A stretch of DNA of 64,000 nt from positions 970,310 through 1,034,309 of the forward strand of contig NZ_BNBL01000001.1 of assembly GCF_014655595.1 (NCBI RefSeq), in the 5' to 3' direction. The notes beneath the pieces were generated by a model. It did no database searches, was not told the origin of the DNA, and worked only from the letters and a program-made list of their open reading frames with translations. Of the stretch, positions 33,642 through 45,307 are shown piece by piece. Origin of the DNA: Streptomyces griseocarneus (GTDB taxonomy: Bacteria > Actinomycetota > Actinomycetes > Streptomycetales > Streptomycetaceae). Made by a program: the position numbers and the translations under genes. Every line of letters starts with the position of its first letter. Positions within the stretch are counted from its first letter, which is position 1.

Positions 33642-36410
33642 TTGGCGGTCAGCTTCCACACACATCCAGGCGCATCCCGGCACCTCCCCGGACGCGACGC
33701 CGAGCTCCGCACCCTGACCGCCCTCGCCACCCGCGCCCGGGCCGGCGGCGCACGGGCGGTCCTGGTCCGCGGCCCCGCCGGCATCGGCAGGACCAGCCTC
33801 CTGACCGCCGTCGCCGACCACCTGCGCTCCGAGGGCGTCACCGTCCGCCGGCACACGGCCCCCCGCGTCACCGACGAGCACGCCCCCCGCGGCCCCGCCG
33901 GGCCGGCCCGCGACCCGTATGCCGCCCACCGGCGCCTCTACGGACACGTCAGCGCCCTCCTGGCCGACGGACCCCTCGCGTTCGTCCTCGACGACGCCCA
34001 GTGGTGCGCCGAAGCCACCCTCAGGCGCGTCGACTTCGTCCTGCGCAGGGCAGCCGCCCGGCCGCTGTTCCTGCTGCTGGCCCAGCGCACGGACTGCGGC
34101 GGGCCCGGCGCGGGCGTCCTCGCCGAGATGCTCGGCCAGGGCCGTTGCACCCTGATGGAACTCGGCCCGCTCGACGCCGCCGCCATCGCCCGCCTGGTGA
34201 CCCGCGCCCTCGGCGAGCGCCCCGACGACCGCTTCGTCCGCCGCTGCGCCGACGTCACCGGCGGCAACCCGCAGCTGCTCCACCGGCTGCTCACCTCGCT
34301 GCGCGAGAGCGGGGTGCGCCCCGACGCCGCCGGCGCGCACCGCGTGGCCGCCGCCGTCGAGGGCGCCGTCGCCTCCTCGGTCCCCGACCGCCTGGCCGGC
34401 CACCCCCGCCACGTACGGCAGATCGCCCGCGCCCTGGCCGTCCTCGGCCGGGCCGACGCCGACCTGCTGTCCGTGCTCTGCGGAGTGAGCGGGCACCGGA
34501 CCAGGGCCGCCCTCGAGACCCTGCGCCGCGGCGAGGTCGTCGCCCCCGGCGAAGCGGGCGCGCCCGGCGTCATGTGCGCCCCCGTACGCGCCGCCGTCCT
34601 CGCCGACCTGCCCCCGGCCGAGCTGCGGCACCTGCGCGTGAATGCCGCGCGGGTGCTCAACGACGCCGGCCGGCCCGCCACCGAGGTGGCCGACCAACTG
34701 GTGCCCCTGGAACGCCTCGACGAGCCCTGGATGCTCGCCGTCCTGCGCGAGGCCGCCGCCGGGGCCCGCTGCCGCGGCACCACCGAGGCCGCCGTCCGTT
34801 ACCTGCGGCGCGCCCTGGACGCCGGACCCGACGACGCCCAGCGCCACGAGATACGCCTCGAACTCGCCAGAGCGGCGGCGCCGCTCTCCCCGGCCACCTC
34901 CCTGCGCCACCTGCGCCAGGCCCTCGACGCCGCCGCCGGCCCCCGTGAACGGGCGCCCATCGCCGTGGAGTACGGCATGGCCGCCCTCGGCACCCACGGC
35001 GCCCCCGACGCCGTACGGGCGCTGGAGCGCGTACTCGACGAACTGCCCGGCGAGGCCGGCCCCACCCCGGCCGGCCGGGAGCTGCGCACCTCCGTCCGGG
35101 CCGCCCTGCTGGTCACCGCCGTCAACGACAAGGCCGCCATGGCGGGCGTGCGCGAGCGGGCCGCGGCCTGGCCCGTCCCGCACGGCGACACCCCCGCCGA
35201 ACGGCGGCTGCTGTCCGCCCTGAGCGCCTTCGCCGCCCTCGAGGGCCGCCCGGCCGGCCGGGCGGCGGAACTGGCCCGGCGGGCCCTGCGGGTGGAGGAG
35301 CCGAACCCACCCGCCGGCTGGTGGGTGTTCGGCTCCTCCCTGGTCCTCGGGCTCGCCGACGAGGTGGACGAGGCCCTCGCCGGGCTCGAGCGCTCGCTGC
35401 GCGACACCCGGGCCCGCTACGAGCCGTGGATGTACGTCTCCGCGCTGGCCGGACGCTCCCTGACCCGGCACGACACCGGTGACGTCGACGCTGCCGTCCG
35501 CGACGCGCGGGCCGCCGTCGAGGCCGCCGCCCGCAGCGAACGCACCGCCCGCTCGTCCATGCCGCACATCGCCCTGGGCACCGCCCTGCTCACCCAGGGC
35601 AGGACCGAGGAGGCCGCGGCCGCCCTCGGCCGCATCGTCCCCCGGGACACGGACCGGCACATCTGGGAATGGCACCACTACCTCTACGCCCAGGGCCGCG
35701 TCCGCCGCGAACTCGGCGACCTCGAAGGCGCCCTCGAGCTGTGGCTGCGCTGCGGACGCAGCCTGGACGAGGCCCGCGTGGGCAATCCCGTGCTCGCCCC
35801 CTGGTGGCTGCCGGCCGCCACCACCCTCGCCCGCCTGGGCCGCCCCGGAGAGGCCCGCGACATCGTCGAGCGGGTGACACCTCGCATCCGCCGCTGGGGA
35901 ACCCCCCGCGCGCTGGGCACCGGTCTGATGGCCTCGGCCGCGGCCGCCACGGGCCGGGCCCGCATCGACCTGCTCGCCGAGGCCGCGGACGTCCTCGCCC
36001 GGTCCCCCGCCCGCCTCGAACACGCCAAGGCCGCCTACCTGCTGGGCCGGTCCCTCCTCGCCCACGGCGACGCCCACGCCGCCCGCCGCCACCTGCGCCA
36101 GGCCATCGAAGGGGCCACCCGCTGCGGCTACCAGGCCCTCGGTGCCGCCGCCCGCGGCGCGCTCGTCACCGCCGGCGGCCGGATGCGCCGGCTCGCCGCC
36201 AGCCCGCTCGACTCCCTCACCGGCAGCGAGCGCCGCATCGCCGCCCTCGCCCAGGGCGGAGTGACCAACAAGGCGATCGCCGAGGCGCTCTTCATCACCC
36301 CCCGCACGGTGGAGATGCACCTGACCAACGTCTACCGCAAACTCGCCGTGCGCGGCCGCGCCGACCTGCCCGGCGGCCTCGGCGGATACGGTCCGCCCCT
36401 TCCCGTGTGA
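33642..36410 (+). CDS. LAL-family (LuxR) regulator 1, Walker A Lys replaced
   Basis: A 922-residue large ATP-binding regulator of the LuxR family. The ATPase domain is N-terminal: VLVRGPAGIGRTSLL near residues 35-49 has Arg where Walker A has Lys; Walker B is AFVLDDAQW near 110. The middle is helical, TPR/MalT-like. The C-terminal helix-turn-helix is LTGSERRIAALAQGG through NKAIAEALFITPRTVEMHL, near 860-900. The TTG at 33642 has GAGGGA five bases upstream; an earlier TTG at 33555 lacks one. Such genes usually activate polyketide clusters. It is followed by two more LALs in the same direction. Confidence 0.92.
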   Translation: MAVSFHTHPGASRHLPGRDAELRTLTALATRARAGGARAVLVRGPAGIGRTSLLTAVADHLRSEGVTVRRHTAPRVTDEHAPRGPAGPARDPYAAHRRLYGHVSALLADGPLAFVLDDAQWCAEATLRRVDFVLRRAAARPLFLLLAQRTDCGGPGAGVLAEMLGQGRCTLMELGPLDAAAIARLVTRALGERPDDRFVRRCADVTGGNPQLLHRLLTSLRESGVRPDAAGAHRVAAAVEGAVASSVPDRLAGHPRHVRQIARALAVLGRADADLLSVLCGVSGHRTRAALETLRRGEVVAPGEAGAPGVMCAPVRAAVLADLPPAELRHLRVNAARVLNDAGRPATEVADQLVPLERLDEPWMLAVLREAAAGARCRGTTEAAVRYLRRALDAGPDDAQRHEIRLELARAAAPLSPATSLRHLRQALDAAAGPRERAPIAVEYGMAALGTHGAPDAVRALERVLDELPGEAGPTPAGRELRTSVRAALLVTAVNDKAAMAGVRERAAAWPVPHGDTPAERRLLSALSAFAALEGRPAGRAAELARRALRVEEPNPPAGWWVFGSSLVLGLADEVDEALAGLERSLRDTRARYEPWMYVSALAGRSLTRHDTGDVDAAVRDARAAVEAAARSERTARSSMPHIALGTALLTQGRTEEAAAALGRIVPRDTDRHIWEWHHYLYAQGRVRRELGDLEGALELWLRCGRSLDEARVGNPVLAPWWLPAATTLARLGRPGEARDIVERVTPRIRRWGTPRALGTGLMASAAAATGRARIDLLAEAADVLARSPARLEHAKAAYLLGRSLLAHGDAHAARRHLRQAIEGATRCGYQALGAAARGALVTAGGRMRRLAASPLDSLTGSERRIAALAQGGVTNKAIAEALFITPRTVEMHLTNVYRKLAVRGRADLPGGLGGYGPPLPV

Positions 36411-36478
36411 CCGGGGCCCCCGCTCCCGCTCCCGTCCCGGTCGCCGCACCGGCAGCGCACAGCCACGAGGAGAGACAG

Positions 36479-39265
36479 GTGCAGTCCCAGGTGACAGACG
36501 AGCGGCCGCCGCGCCGGCCCCCCGCCGCGGCCCCCGGCACACCGCCGCTCGCCGGGCGGATCCGCGAACAGCGGCTGCTGGGCGAGCTGGTGGACGGCCT
36601 GCGGACCGGGCGCCCGGCACTGGCCGAGATCCGCGGCCTGCCCGGCACCGGCCGCAGCGCCCTGCTCGAGTGGGCCGCCCACCGCGCCCGCGCACTCGGC
36701 GTCCACGTCGCCGCGGCCCAGGCGTCGTGGGAGGAGACGGGAGTGCGCTACGGCGTCGTCGCCCAGCTGCGGGCCACGCCGACACCCCCGGCGGGCCCCG
36801 GCCGCCCGGCCGCCCCTGCGACGGCCGACCGCACCGCCGAACTGTGCCGGGCCGCCCGCGCCGCCGCCCTCGCCCACCCGCTGCTGATCGTCGTCGACGA
36901 CGTCCAGTGGGCCGACCCGTGCTCGCTGCGCTGGCTGCGCGCCCAGGCCCGCAGGCTCGCCGGCGTCCCCCTGATGCTGCTGACCGCCCGCGCCGGGACC
37001 GGCCCCACCGCCCCGGAGGAGCGCCTCGAGCCCGGCTCCCTGGACGGCGGACGGGCCGTCGCCCACCACACCCTCACCCTCGGCCCGCTGACCCCGGCCG
37101 ACGTCGGCGACCTGCTGGCCGCGGCCTTCGGGACGCCGGCCGACCCGGCCTTCCGGGACGCGGCGGCCCGCAGCACCGACGGCAATCCCGCCGTGCTCCG
37201 CGCGATGGTCGCCCGCCTGGCCCGCCACGGCCGGCAGCCTCGCGCCGACCACCTGCCGCACCTGGCCGAAAGCGCCGCCGAGGCCGTCCGCGAGCGCGCG
37301 GTGCGCACCCTGGCCGCGCTGCCCGGCGACCTGCGGGCCGTGCTGCGGGCCGTCGCCGTGTGCGCGCCGCACACCGGGCCCGGGACGATCGCCGCGCTGG
37401 CCGGGCCCACCGCCGCCGGAACCCGGCGCGCCCTGGAACTGCTCGCCGGCACCGGACTGCTGACCGGCGGCGACCGCCCGGCGTTCCGCGAGCCGACGGC
37501 GGCCCGGGCGGTGCTGGCCGGCATGAGCGCGTGCGACCGCGAGGAGCTGTACGCCCGCGCGGCCGAACACGCCCACCACACCGCCGTCCCCGACGGCGCC
37601 CTGGCCGGCATGCTCACCGGCGCCCGCGTCCTCGGCGCCCCCTGGGCCGTCGACGTCCTGCGCCGCGAGGCCGCCCGCCACCGCGCCGCGGGCCGGCCCA
37701 GGGAGGCGGCCCGCCTGCTCCGGCGCGCGTTGCGCGAGCCCATGGCCCCCCACCTGAGGGTGCGCGCCCTGACCGAACTGAGCGCGGCCGTCCTGCCCTC
37801 GGAGCCCGACGCCGCCGACCGGCACCTGCGCCAGGCCCTCCTCTCACCCGCCGACGCCGATGCCGGACCGTCCTGGGTGCGGGCCGCCGACCTGCTCCTG
37901 GCCCGCGGCGACATCGCCTGGACGCAGCCGCTCATCGCCCGGGCCCTGGCCGGCGACCGGATACGCCCCGCCGAGCGCGCGGCGCTGCGGGCGCTGTACT
38001 GGCTCGCCGCGTACAGCCGGCGCGAGACGTCCCACGCCCTGGACCGGCCCCCCGTACCGGCTCTCGCCGAACACCCCGACGACCCCTCCGAGGCGGCCGT
38101 GGCCGCCTGGCGGGAGGCCCTGCTCGGCCGGGACATCGGCCGCGCCCGGCACCTCGCCCGGGCCGCCCTGGCCCCCCGGGCCGGGCATCCCGCCCCGCTG
38201 ACCCCCCAGGTCGCCGCCTGCCACGCCCTCGTCCTCACCGGCGACTTCGCCGAGGCGCACGCCGGACTCGACGCGGTGCTGCTGCGCGCCGAGCACGCCG
38301 ACGCACGGGCCGTGGCCGGCTCCGCCGAGCTCATCAGGGCCCTGGGCCTGCTGCACGAGGGGCGGCCCGGGGAGGCCTCCACCGCCCTGGACCGCGCCCA
38401 GGAGGTCATGCCCCCGCACTGCTGGCACCCCTTCATGAGCCCCGCGGTCGTCGCCCTGAAGGCCCTGGCCCACCTCGAGCTCGGCGACACCGCGGGAGCC
38501 GAGCGGTCCCTCGGGCTCGCCCGCGACGGCGACGGCGACGGTGACGCCGGGGGCGGCATCGGCTGGGCCTGCCTGCTCTACGCCCGCGGCCGCACCCGGC
38601 TGGCCGGCGGACAGCGCGACGCCGCGCTCGCCGACCTGCTGGAGTGCGGCCGCCTGCTGCTCGCCCAGCAGGCGGCCAACCCCGCCCTGCTGCCCTGGCG
38701 TTCGGCCGCCGCGCGCGCCCGGGGCCTCGACCCGCACGACCGCGAAGCCGCCGCCCTGCTGGCCGAGGAACGCCGGCTCGCCCTGAAGTGGGGCGCGCCC
38801 GGCCCGGTCGCCAGGGCGCTGTACGCCACCGGCAACCTGGCCCCGCCCGAGCCCGTACGGCCCGGCTCGGCCGTCCCGGCGGACTGGCGGTTCCGGCAGG
38901 CGCTGAGCGCCCTGGCGACGGCCCGCCTCGCCGGCCCGGACGCCGTCTCCCCGCCGCCCGGCGGCCCGTCCGCGCCCGCCGCGCCGGCGCCGCGCACGGC
39001 ACCGGCACGGCCACCGGCGCCCGAGCGCGCCGCCACGCCGCCTCCCGCGCGCCCCCGCGCCGCGCGCGAGGGGCTGACCGGCGCCGAAGCGCGCGTCGCG
39101 GCCCTGGCCGCGCGCGGCCAGGCCAACCGGGCCATCGCCGCGGGCCTTTCGGTGACGCCCCGCACCGTCGAACTGCATCTGACCAGGGTCTACCGCAAGT
39201 TGGGCATCAACGGACGCCCGGAGCTGGCCGAGGCGCTGGAGCGCCTCGGGAAGGACACACCATGA
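36479..39265 (+). CDS. LAL-family (LuxR) regulator 2, Walker A Lys replaced
   Basis: A 928-residue LAL protein. Walker A reads IRGLPGTGRSALL near residues 45-57, again with Arg instead of Lys; Walker B is LLIVVDDVQWADP near 137. A Pro/Ala-rich linker (about residues 820-860) precedes the C-terminal helix-turn-helix (LTGAEARVAALAARGQANRA, then SVTPRTVELHLTRVYRKLGI). GTG 36479 is behind GAGGAG and is chosen; a GTG at 36407 overlaps the LAL1 stop and is possible. Its stop overlaps the LAL3 start (ATGA), so both are translated together. Confidence 0.92.
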   Translation: MQSQVTDERPPRRPPAAAPGTPPLAGRIREQRLLGELVDGLRTGRPALAEIRGLPGTGRSALLEWAAHRARALGVHVAAAQASWEETGVRYGVVAQLRATPTPPAGPGRPAAPATADRTAELCRAARAAALAHPLLIVVDDVQWADPCSLRWLRAQARRLAGVPLMLLTARAGTGPTAPEERLEPGSLDGGRAVAHHTLTLGPLTPADVGDLLAAAFGTPADPAFRDAAARSTDGNPAVLRAMVARLARHGRQPRADHLPHLAESAAEAVRERAVRTLAALPGDLRAVLRAVAVCAPHTGPGTIAALAGPTAAGTRRALELLAGTGLLTGGDRPAFREPTAARAVLAGMSACDREELYARAAEHAHHTAVPDGALAGMLTGARVLGAPWAVDVLRREAARHRAAGRPREAARLLRRALREPMAPHLRVRALTELSAAVLPSEPDAADRHLRQALLSPADADAGPSWVRAADLLLARGDIAWTQPLIARALAGDRIRPAERAALRALYWLAAYSRRETSHALDRPPVPALAEHPDDPSEAAVAAWREALLGRDIGRARHLARAALAPRAGHPAPLTPQVAACHALVLTGDFAEAHAGLDAVLLRAEHADARAVAGSAELIRALGLLHEGRPGEASTALDRAQEVMPPHCWHPFMSPAVVALKALAHLELGDTAGAERSLGLARDGDGDGDAGGGIGWACLLYARGRTRLAGGQRDAALADLLECGRLLLAQQAANPALLPWRSAAARARGLDPHDREAAALLAEERRLALKWGAPGPVARALYATGNLAPPEPVRPGSAVPADWRFRQALSALATARLAGPDAVSPPPGGPSAPAAPAPRTAPARPPAPERAATPPPARPRAAREGLTGAEARVAALAARGQANRAIAAGLSVTPRTVELHLTRVYRKLGINGRPELAEALERLGKDTP

Positions 39266-42027
39266 CACCCCTGCTCGACCGGAGCCGCGAGCTGGAGCTG
39301 ATCACCACGGCCCTGCGGACGGCGGCCACGGCCGGGAGCGGCTCGCTGCTCGTCGTCACCGGCGGCATCGGCACCGGCAAGACCGCCCTGCTGCGGGCCC
39401 TGCCCGCCCTCGCCGAGCGACACGGCACCCGCACCCTGACCGCCGGCGGCGCCCCGCTCGAACGGGACCTCCCCTTCGGCCTGGCCGGCCAGCTCCTCGA
39501 ACCCCTGCGCCCCGGCGCCGCCCTGGAACCGCCCGGCCCCGACCCCTACGGCGAGCTCCTCGGCCCCGTCGCCGACCACAGTGCCCGCGAGCCGCTGCTG
39601 CTGCTCGTCGACGACCTCCACTGGGCCGACCCGCCCTCCCTGCGCTGGCTCGGCCACCTCGCCAGACGCCTGCCCGCCTGGCCCGTCACCCTCGTCGTCG
39701 CCCTCCGCGAGGGCGACCCGGGCGCCGAGGAGCCGCGCGTCCAGGACATCACCGACCGCGCCGCGCACGTCCTGCGCCCCGGCCCGCTCACCCCGGCCGG
39801 CACCGCCGCGCTCGTCGCCGCCGCCTTCGGCCGCCCGGCCGACCCCGCGTACGTGGCGGCCTGCCGCGAGGCCACGGGCGGCAACCCCATGTTCCTGACC
39901 GCCACCCTCGCCGCCCTCTCCGGCGACGGCGACGGCGACGAGCCCGTCGCCGCACGCGCCCGCGCCGTCCGCGAACTCCGCCTGCCCGCCCTGCGCGAAC
40001 GCCTCGCCGTGGCCCTCCGCTCCCAGCCCGGTCCCGTCCGCGAACTCGCCAAGGCCCTCGCCGTGCTCGGCGACGGCACCGACCCCGAACTCACCGGCCG
40101 CCTCGCGGGCCTCGACGCCACCGGCCAGGAGGAGGCCGCCCGGGGACTGCGCCGGCTCGGCCTGCTCGCCGAAGGACCCGCGCCGCGGTTCGTCCACCAC
40201 GCCGTGCGCGACGCCGTCGAGGACTCGATGACGCCCGCCGAGCAGGAGGACGTCCACGTCCTCGCCGCGCTGCTGCTGCACCGCGGCGGACACCCGGCCG
40301 AACAGGCCGCCGCCCAGCTCCTGGCCGCGCCCTCCTGCCGGGACGGCTGGGCCATGGAGGCGCTGCGGGCCGCCGCCGAGGCCGCCGGACGGCGCGGCGC
40401 GCACGAGGACGCCGCCCGCTACCTGCGCCGGGCCCTCCTCGGCGCCCCGCCCTCGGGCCCCGACCGGGCGGCGCTCCTGGTCGACCTCGCCACCGTCGAG
40501 CGCGCCTTCGACCCCCTGGCCGCGGTCCGCCACATCTCCCAGGCGCTGCTGCTGCTCCCGTCGGCGGCCCAGCGCGCCGAGGCGGCCGTCCGCATCCCGC
40601 CCTCCCTGCTCGGCGGCGGCCCGCAGCCCGTCGTCGAAGCGGTCGGCAAGCTCGCCTGCGAGCTCGGCGAGCCCGGCCGGCTCACCGGCGACGAGCGCGA
40701 ACTGGCCCTCGGGCTCGAGGCACGCCTGCGCCACGCCGCCGTGACCGGGCCGGGCGGGCTGCCGCTGTGCGCCGCACGGCTGCGCGAGCTGGGCCCCGCC
40801 CCCGCCCTGGGCACGGCCGCCGAACGCGAACTGGTCACCGTCCTGCTGCACGGCGCCACCATGTCCCAGAGCCTGTCGGCCGCCGAGGTCGCACCGCTGG
40901 CCGGCCGCGTCCTGCAGTACGAACCCGCCTCCCCGGACCACGTCCACACCGCCCTGCCCCTGCTGGTCCACGTGCTGATCGCCGCCGACTCCCTCGAGGC
41001 GATCGGCCCCTGGCTGGAGACCGCGCGCGAGCGGGCCCGGGCCCGGCGGGCCACCGTCCCGCAGGCGCTCGTCGCCATCGAGCGCACCCATGTGCTGGTG
41101 GCCCAGGGCCGCCTGGCCGACGCCCGGGCCTGCGCCGACGAGGCGCTGGCGCTGGGCGCGGCCGACTGGGCGACCCTGCAGTCGATGACCGCCGTCGTCC
41201 TGGTCGCCCTCGAGACCCGCGACGCCGAACTGTCCCGGCGCCTGCTGTCCTACCGCCCCGAGGGCGCCGACCACGGCTACCGCCCCTCCTCGCTCCAGCT
41301 CGTCCGCGGCTCCTGCGCCGCCCGGCGCGGCGACCTGCCCACCGCCCTGGAGTACTTCCTGGACTGGGGCCGCTCCGCCGAGCGGGCCGACTGGCGCAAC
41401 CCCGCCGTCTTCCCCTGGCGCGCCTGGGCCGCCGGGCTGCACTACCGGCTGGGCGACACCGGCCGGGCCCACGACCTCATCGACGAGGAGTACGCGCGGG
41501 CCACCGCCTGGGGCACCCCCGTCGCCATCGGCCGCGCCCAGCGCGTCAAGGGTGCCCTCACGGCGGGGGAGAAGGGCATCGCGCTGCTGCGGGAGTCCGC
41601 CGCGACGCTGGACGGCGCGGTCAACGGCATGGAGCGGGCCCGTACCGCCCTGCTGCTCGGCCGGCGGCTGCTGCGCGCCGGGCGCGCCGAGGCCGAGACC
41701 TGGCTGCGGCTGGCCCGGGACCAGGCGCTGGTGTGCGGGGCCCCCTGGCTGGCCGAGGGCGCCGGCCGGGACCTGCGCACCCTGGCCGGCTCGCGCACGC
41801 GGCCGGCCGTCGCCGCCCTCACCCGTACCGAACGCCGGGTCGCCGGGCTCGCCGCCGGGGGCGCGTCGAACAGGGAGATAGCCGAACAGCTGGAGGTCAG
41901 CTCGCGGGCCGTGGAGAAACACCTCACGCACGCCTACCGCAAGCTGAACGTGGCCGGACGCTCCCAACTCGGGGAGGTGGCCGGCCTGCTGGCCGAGCCG
42001 GGTACCGCCGTCCCGCCGGGCCCGTGA
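39262..42027 (+). CDS. LAL-family (LuxR) regulator 3, intact ATP site
   Basis: A 921-residue LAL protein. Walker A is VVTGGIGTGKTALL near residues 29-42, with the Lys present, and Walker B is LLLLVDDLHWADP near 105. The C-terminal helix-turn-helix is LTRTERRVAGLAAGG, SNREIAEQLEVSSRAVEKHL, near 852-890. It is the only one of the three neighbouring LALs with a normal nucleotide-binding Lys. The ATG overlaps the LAL2 stop by 4 bases. It is followed by a repeat-rich region and the P450 promoter, its probable target. Confidence 0.93.
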   Translation: MTPLLDRSRELELITTALRTAATAGSGSLLVVTGGIGTGKTALLRALPALAERHGTRTLTAGGAPLERDLPFGLAGQLLEPLRPGAALEPPGPDPYGELLGPVADHSAREPLLLLVDDLHWADPPSLRWLGHLARRLPAWPVTLVVALREGDPGAEEPRVQDITDRAAHVLRPGPLTPAGTAALVAAAFGRPADPAYVAACREATGGNPMFLTATLAALSGDGDGDEPVAARARAVRELRLPALRERLAVALRSQPGPVRELAKALAVLGDGTDPELTGRLAGLDATGQEEAARGLRRLGLLAEGPAPRFVHHAVRDAVEDSMTPAEQEDVHVLAALLLHRGGHPAEQAAAQLLAAPSCRDGWAMEALRAAAEAAGRRGAHEDAARYLRRALLGAPPSGPDRAALLVDLATVERAFDPLAAVRHISQALLLLPSAAQRAEAAVRIPPSLLGGGPQPVVEAVGKLACELGEPGRLTGDERELALGLEARLRHAAVTGPGGLPLCAARLRELGPAPALGTAAERELVTVLLHGATMSQSLSAAEVAPLAGRVLQYEPASPDHVHTALPLLVHVLIAADSLEAIGPWLETARERARARRATVPQALVAIERTHVLVAQGRLADARACADEALALGAADWATLQSMTAVVLVALETRDAELSRRLLSYRPEGADHGYRPSSLQLVRGSCAARRGDLPTALEYFLDWGRSAERADWRNPAVFPWRAWAAGLHYRLGDTGRAHDLIDEEYARATAWGTPVAIGRAQRVKGALTAGEKGIALLRESAATLDGAVNGMERARTALLLGRRLLRAGRAEAETWLRLARDQALVCGAPWLAEGAGRDLRTLAGSRTRPAVAALTRTERRVAGLAAGGASNREIAEQLEVSSRAVEKHLTHAYRKLNVAGRSQLGEVAGLLAEPGTAVPPGP

Positions 42028-42105
42028 CCCCGTACCGCCGCGGTGTGGGACGGCCGTACCGCACCGCCGCGGGGGACCGTACCGAACCGAAACACCGCGG
42101 TACCG
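42002..42105. repeat. Phased GTACCG repeats and inverted repeat before the P450 promoter
   Basis: GTACCG occurs at 42002, 42032, 42056, 42079 and 42100; the last four are 24, 23 and 21 bases apart, about two helical turns. CCGCGGTGT (42038-42046) and ACACCGCGG (42092-42100) form a perfect 9-bp inverted repeat with a 45-base loop. The array lies between LAL3 and the P450 promoter, where an activator would bind; it could also be a terminator structure for LAL3. Confidence 0.55.
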
Positions 42106-42163
42106 GAGGTAACCGAACCCCGGGCCCGCCACCACAGTCTTAGCGTCGCGCGGTTTGTTTTCG

Positions 42164-42193
42164 TTGACAGTCTTCACGACACCTCCATACGGT
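42164..42193 (+). promoter_or_regulatory. Promoter of the P450-cholesterol oxidase unit
   Basis: TTGACA (42164-42169) and TACGGT (42188-42193), spacing 18, resemble a vegetative promoter. The expected start lies near 42200, about 80 bases before the P450 ATG. Confidence 0.55.
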
Positions 42194-42280
42194 CTTTTCG
42201 GGCGACGGCCGCAGGGCCGTCCCTGTGTTGTGAATGGCCCGTGTGCACGCGAAGTTCGCTGTCTCTCGGAAGGGCGGAAC

Positions 42281-43477
42281 ATGACCCAGGCGGTGCCGGT
42301 TACCTTCTCCACCGTTCGCGAGAACTATTTCAACCCGCCGGCCTCGACCCAGGAGCTACGGGAAAAGGAACCCATCACCCGGATGAGGTTCGCCGACGGC
42401 CACCTCGGGTGGCTCGTCACCGGATATTCCGCCGCCCGGGCTGTCTTATCGGATTCCCGCTTCAGCGCCCGGGGGGAACTCAAGCACCCGCCCGTCCCGC
42501 GCGCCGCGACGCTGGAGGAATCACCGGCCGCGCCGCCCGGAATGTTCATCCAGCACGACGACCCCGAGCACCAGCGCTACCGCAAGCTGCTCACCGGCCA
42601 GTTCACCGTCCGCCGCATGCGCCTGCTCACCGAGTGGATCGAGAAGACCACCAACGAGCACCTCGACGTGATGGAGGGCCAGGGCTCCCCGGCCGACCTC
42701 TTCGAGCACTTCGCGCTGCCGCTGCCCTCCCTCGTCATCTGCGAGCTGCTCGGCGTGCCCTACGCCGACCGCGAGGGGTTCCAGCACGACACCGCGGTCT
42801 GGAGCAGCTTCGGCAGGTCCACCGAGGAGGTCACCGCGGCCTTCGCCTCCCTCGGCGCCTACCTCCACGGCCTCGTCGTGCGCAAGCGCGCCGAGCCCGC
42901 CGACGACATCCTCAGCGGCCTGATCGCCGCCGACCCCACGCTCACCGACGAGGAACTCACCTCGATCGCCTTCCTGCTGCTCGTCGCCGGCCACGAGACC
43001 ACGGCCAACCAGATCGGCCTCGGCCTCCTCGCCCTCTTCGAGAACCCCGAGCAGCTCGCCGCGCTGCGCGCCGACCGCTCGCTCGTCGACGGCGCCGTGG
43101 AGGAACTGCTGCGCTACCTCAGCATCGTCCACCACGGCCCGACCCGGGCCGCCCTGGAGGACGTCGAGATCGAGGGCACGGCCATCGCGGCGGGCGAGGT
43201 CGTCATGGTCTCCCTCGCCGCCGCCAACCGCGACCCCGCCCGGTTCACCGACCCCGAGCGGCTCGACGTCACCCGCAACGCCACCGGCCACCTCGCCTTC
43301 GGGCACGGCATCCACCAGTGCCTGGGCCAGCAGCTGGCCCGCATCGAACTGCGCGTGGGGCTGAACGCGCTCCTCGACCGCTTCCCCGGCCTGCGCCCCG
43401 CCGTGCCCGCGCACGAGGTGCCGCTGCGCCACGACATGCAGGTCTACGGCGTCTACGAGCTCCCCGTCGCCTGGTGA
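42281..43477 (+). CDS. Cytochrome P450 (CYP105/ChoP-like)
   Basis: A 398-residue haem monooxygenase. The I-helix oxygen site is LLVAGHETTANQIG near residues 233-246, the ExxR is in VEELLRYLS near 270, and the haem-binding loop is FGHGIHQCLGQQLAR with Cys347. The ATG at 42281 follows GGAAGG. Codon 56 (42446-42448) is TTA, the rare Leu codon read by the bldA tRNA, so expression should depend on development. The cholesterol oxidase gene follows by 100 bases, the same order as choP-choA of Streptomyces sp. SA-COO. It may tailor the polyketide (hydroxylation or carboxyl formation) or act on sterols; a redox partner is not seen here. Confidence 0.93.
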   Translation: MTQAVPVTFSTVRENYFNPPASTQELREKEPITRMRFADGHLGWLVTGYSAARAVLSDSRFSARGELKHPPVPRAATLEESPAAPPGMFIQHDDPEHQRYRKLLTGQFTVRRMRLLTEWIEKTTNEHLDVMEGQGSPADLFEHFALPLPSLVICELLGVPYADREGFQHDTAVWSSFGRSTEEVTAAFASLGAYLHGLVVRKRAEPADDILSGLIAADPTLTDEELTSIAFLLLVAGHETTANQIGLGLLALFENPEQLAALRADRSLVDGAVEELLRYLSIVHHGPTRAALEDVEIEGTAIAAGEVVMVSLAAANRDPARFTDPERLDVTRNATGHLAFGHGIHQCLGQQLARIELRVGLNALLDRFPGLRPAVPAHEVPLRHDMQVYGVYELPVAW

Positions 43478-43523
43478 CGCGGGCGGCCGCCCCCTGGCGG
43501 GCCGCTCACCTTCGTCTCCATGA

Positions 43524-45215
<1,692 letters not shown>

Positions 45216-45307
45216 CAGCGGCCGCGACCGTTTCGGCGCACTCCTGCGCCGGAACGGTCGGCTTCCCGGGTATTCGGCAGTGGTTCAACGGTTGATGGAG
45301 CACGAAA

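Noticed and set aside
33600-42312. Long antisense frames (over 1,000 codons each) opposite the LAL genes.
   Set aside because: Gly/Ala/Val-rich shadows without domain content; the sense strand encodes complete LAL proteins with P-loop and LuxR helix-turn-helix.
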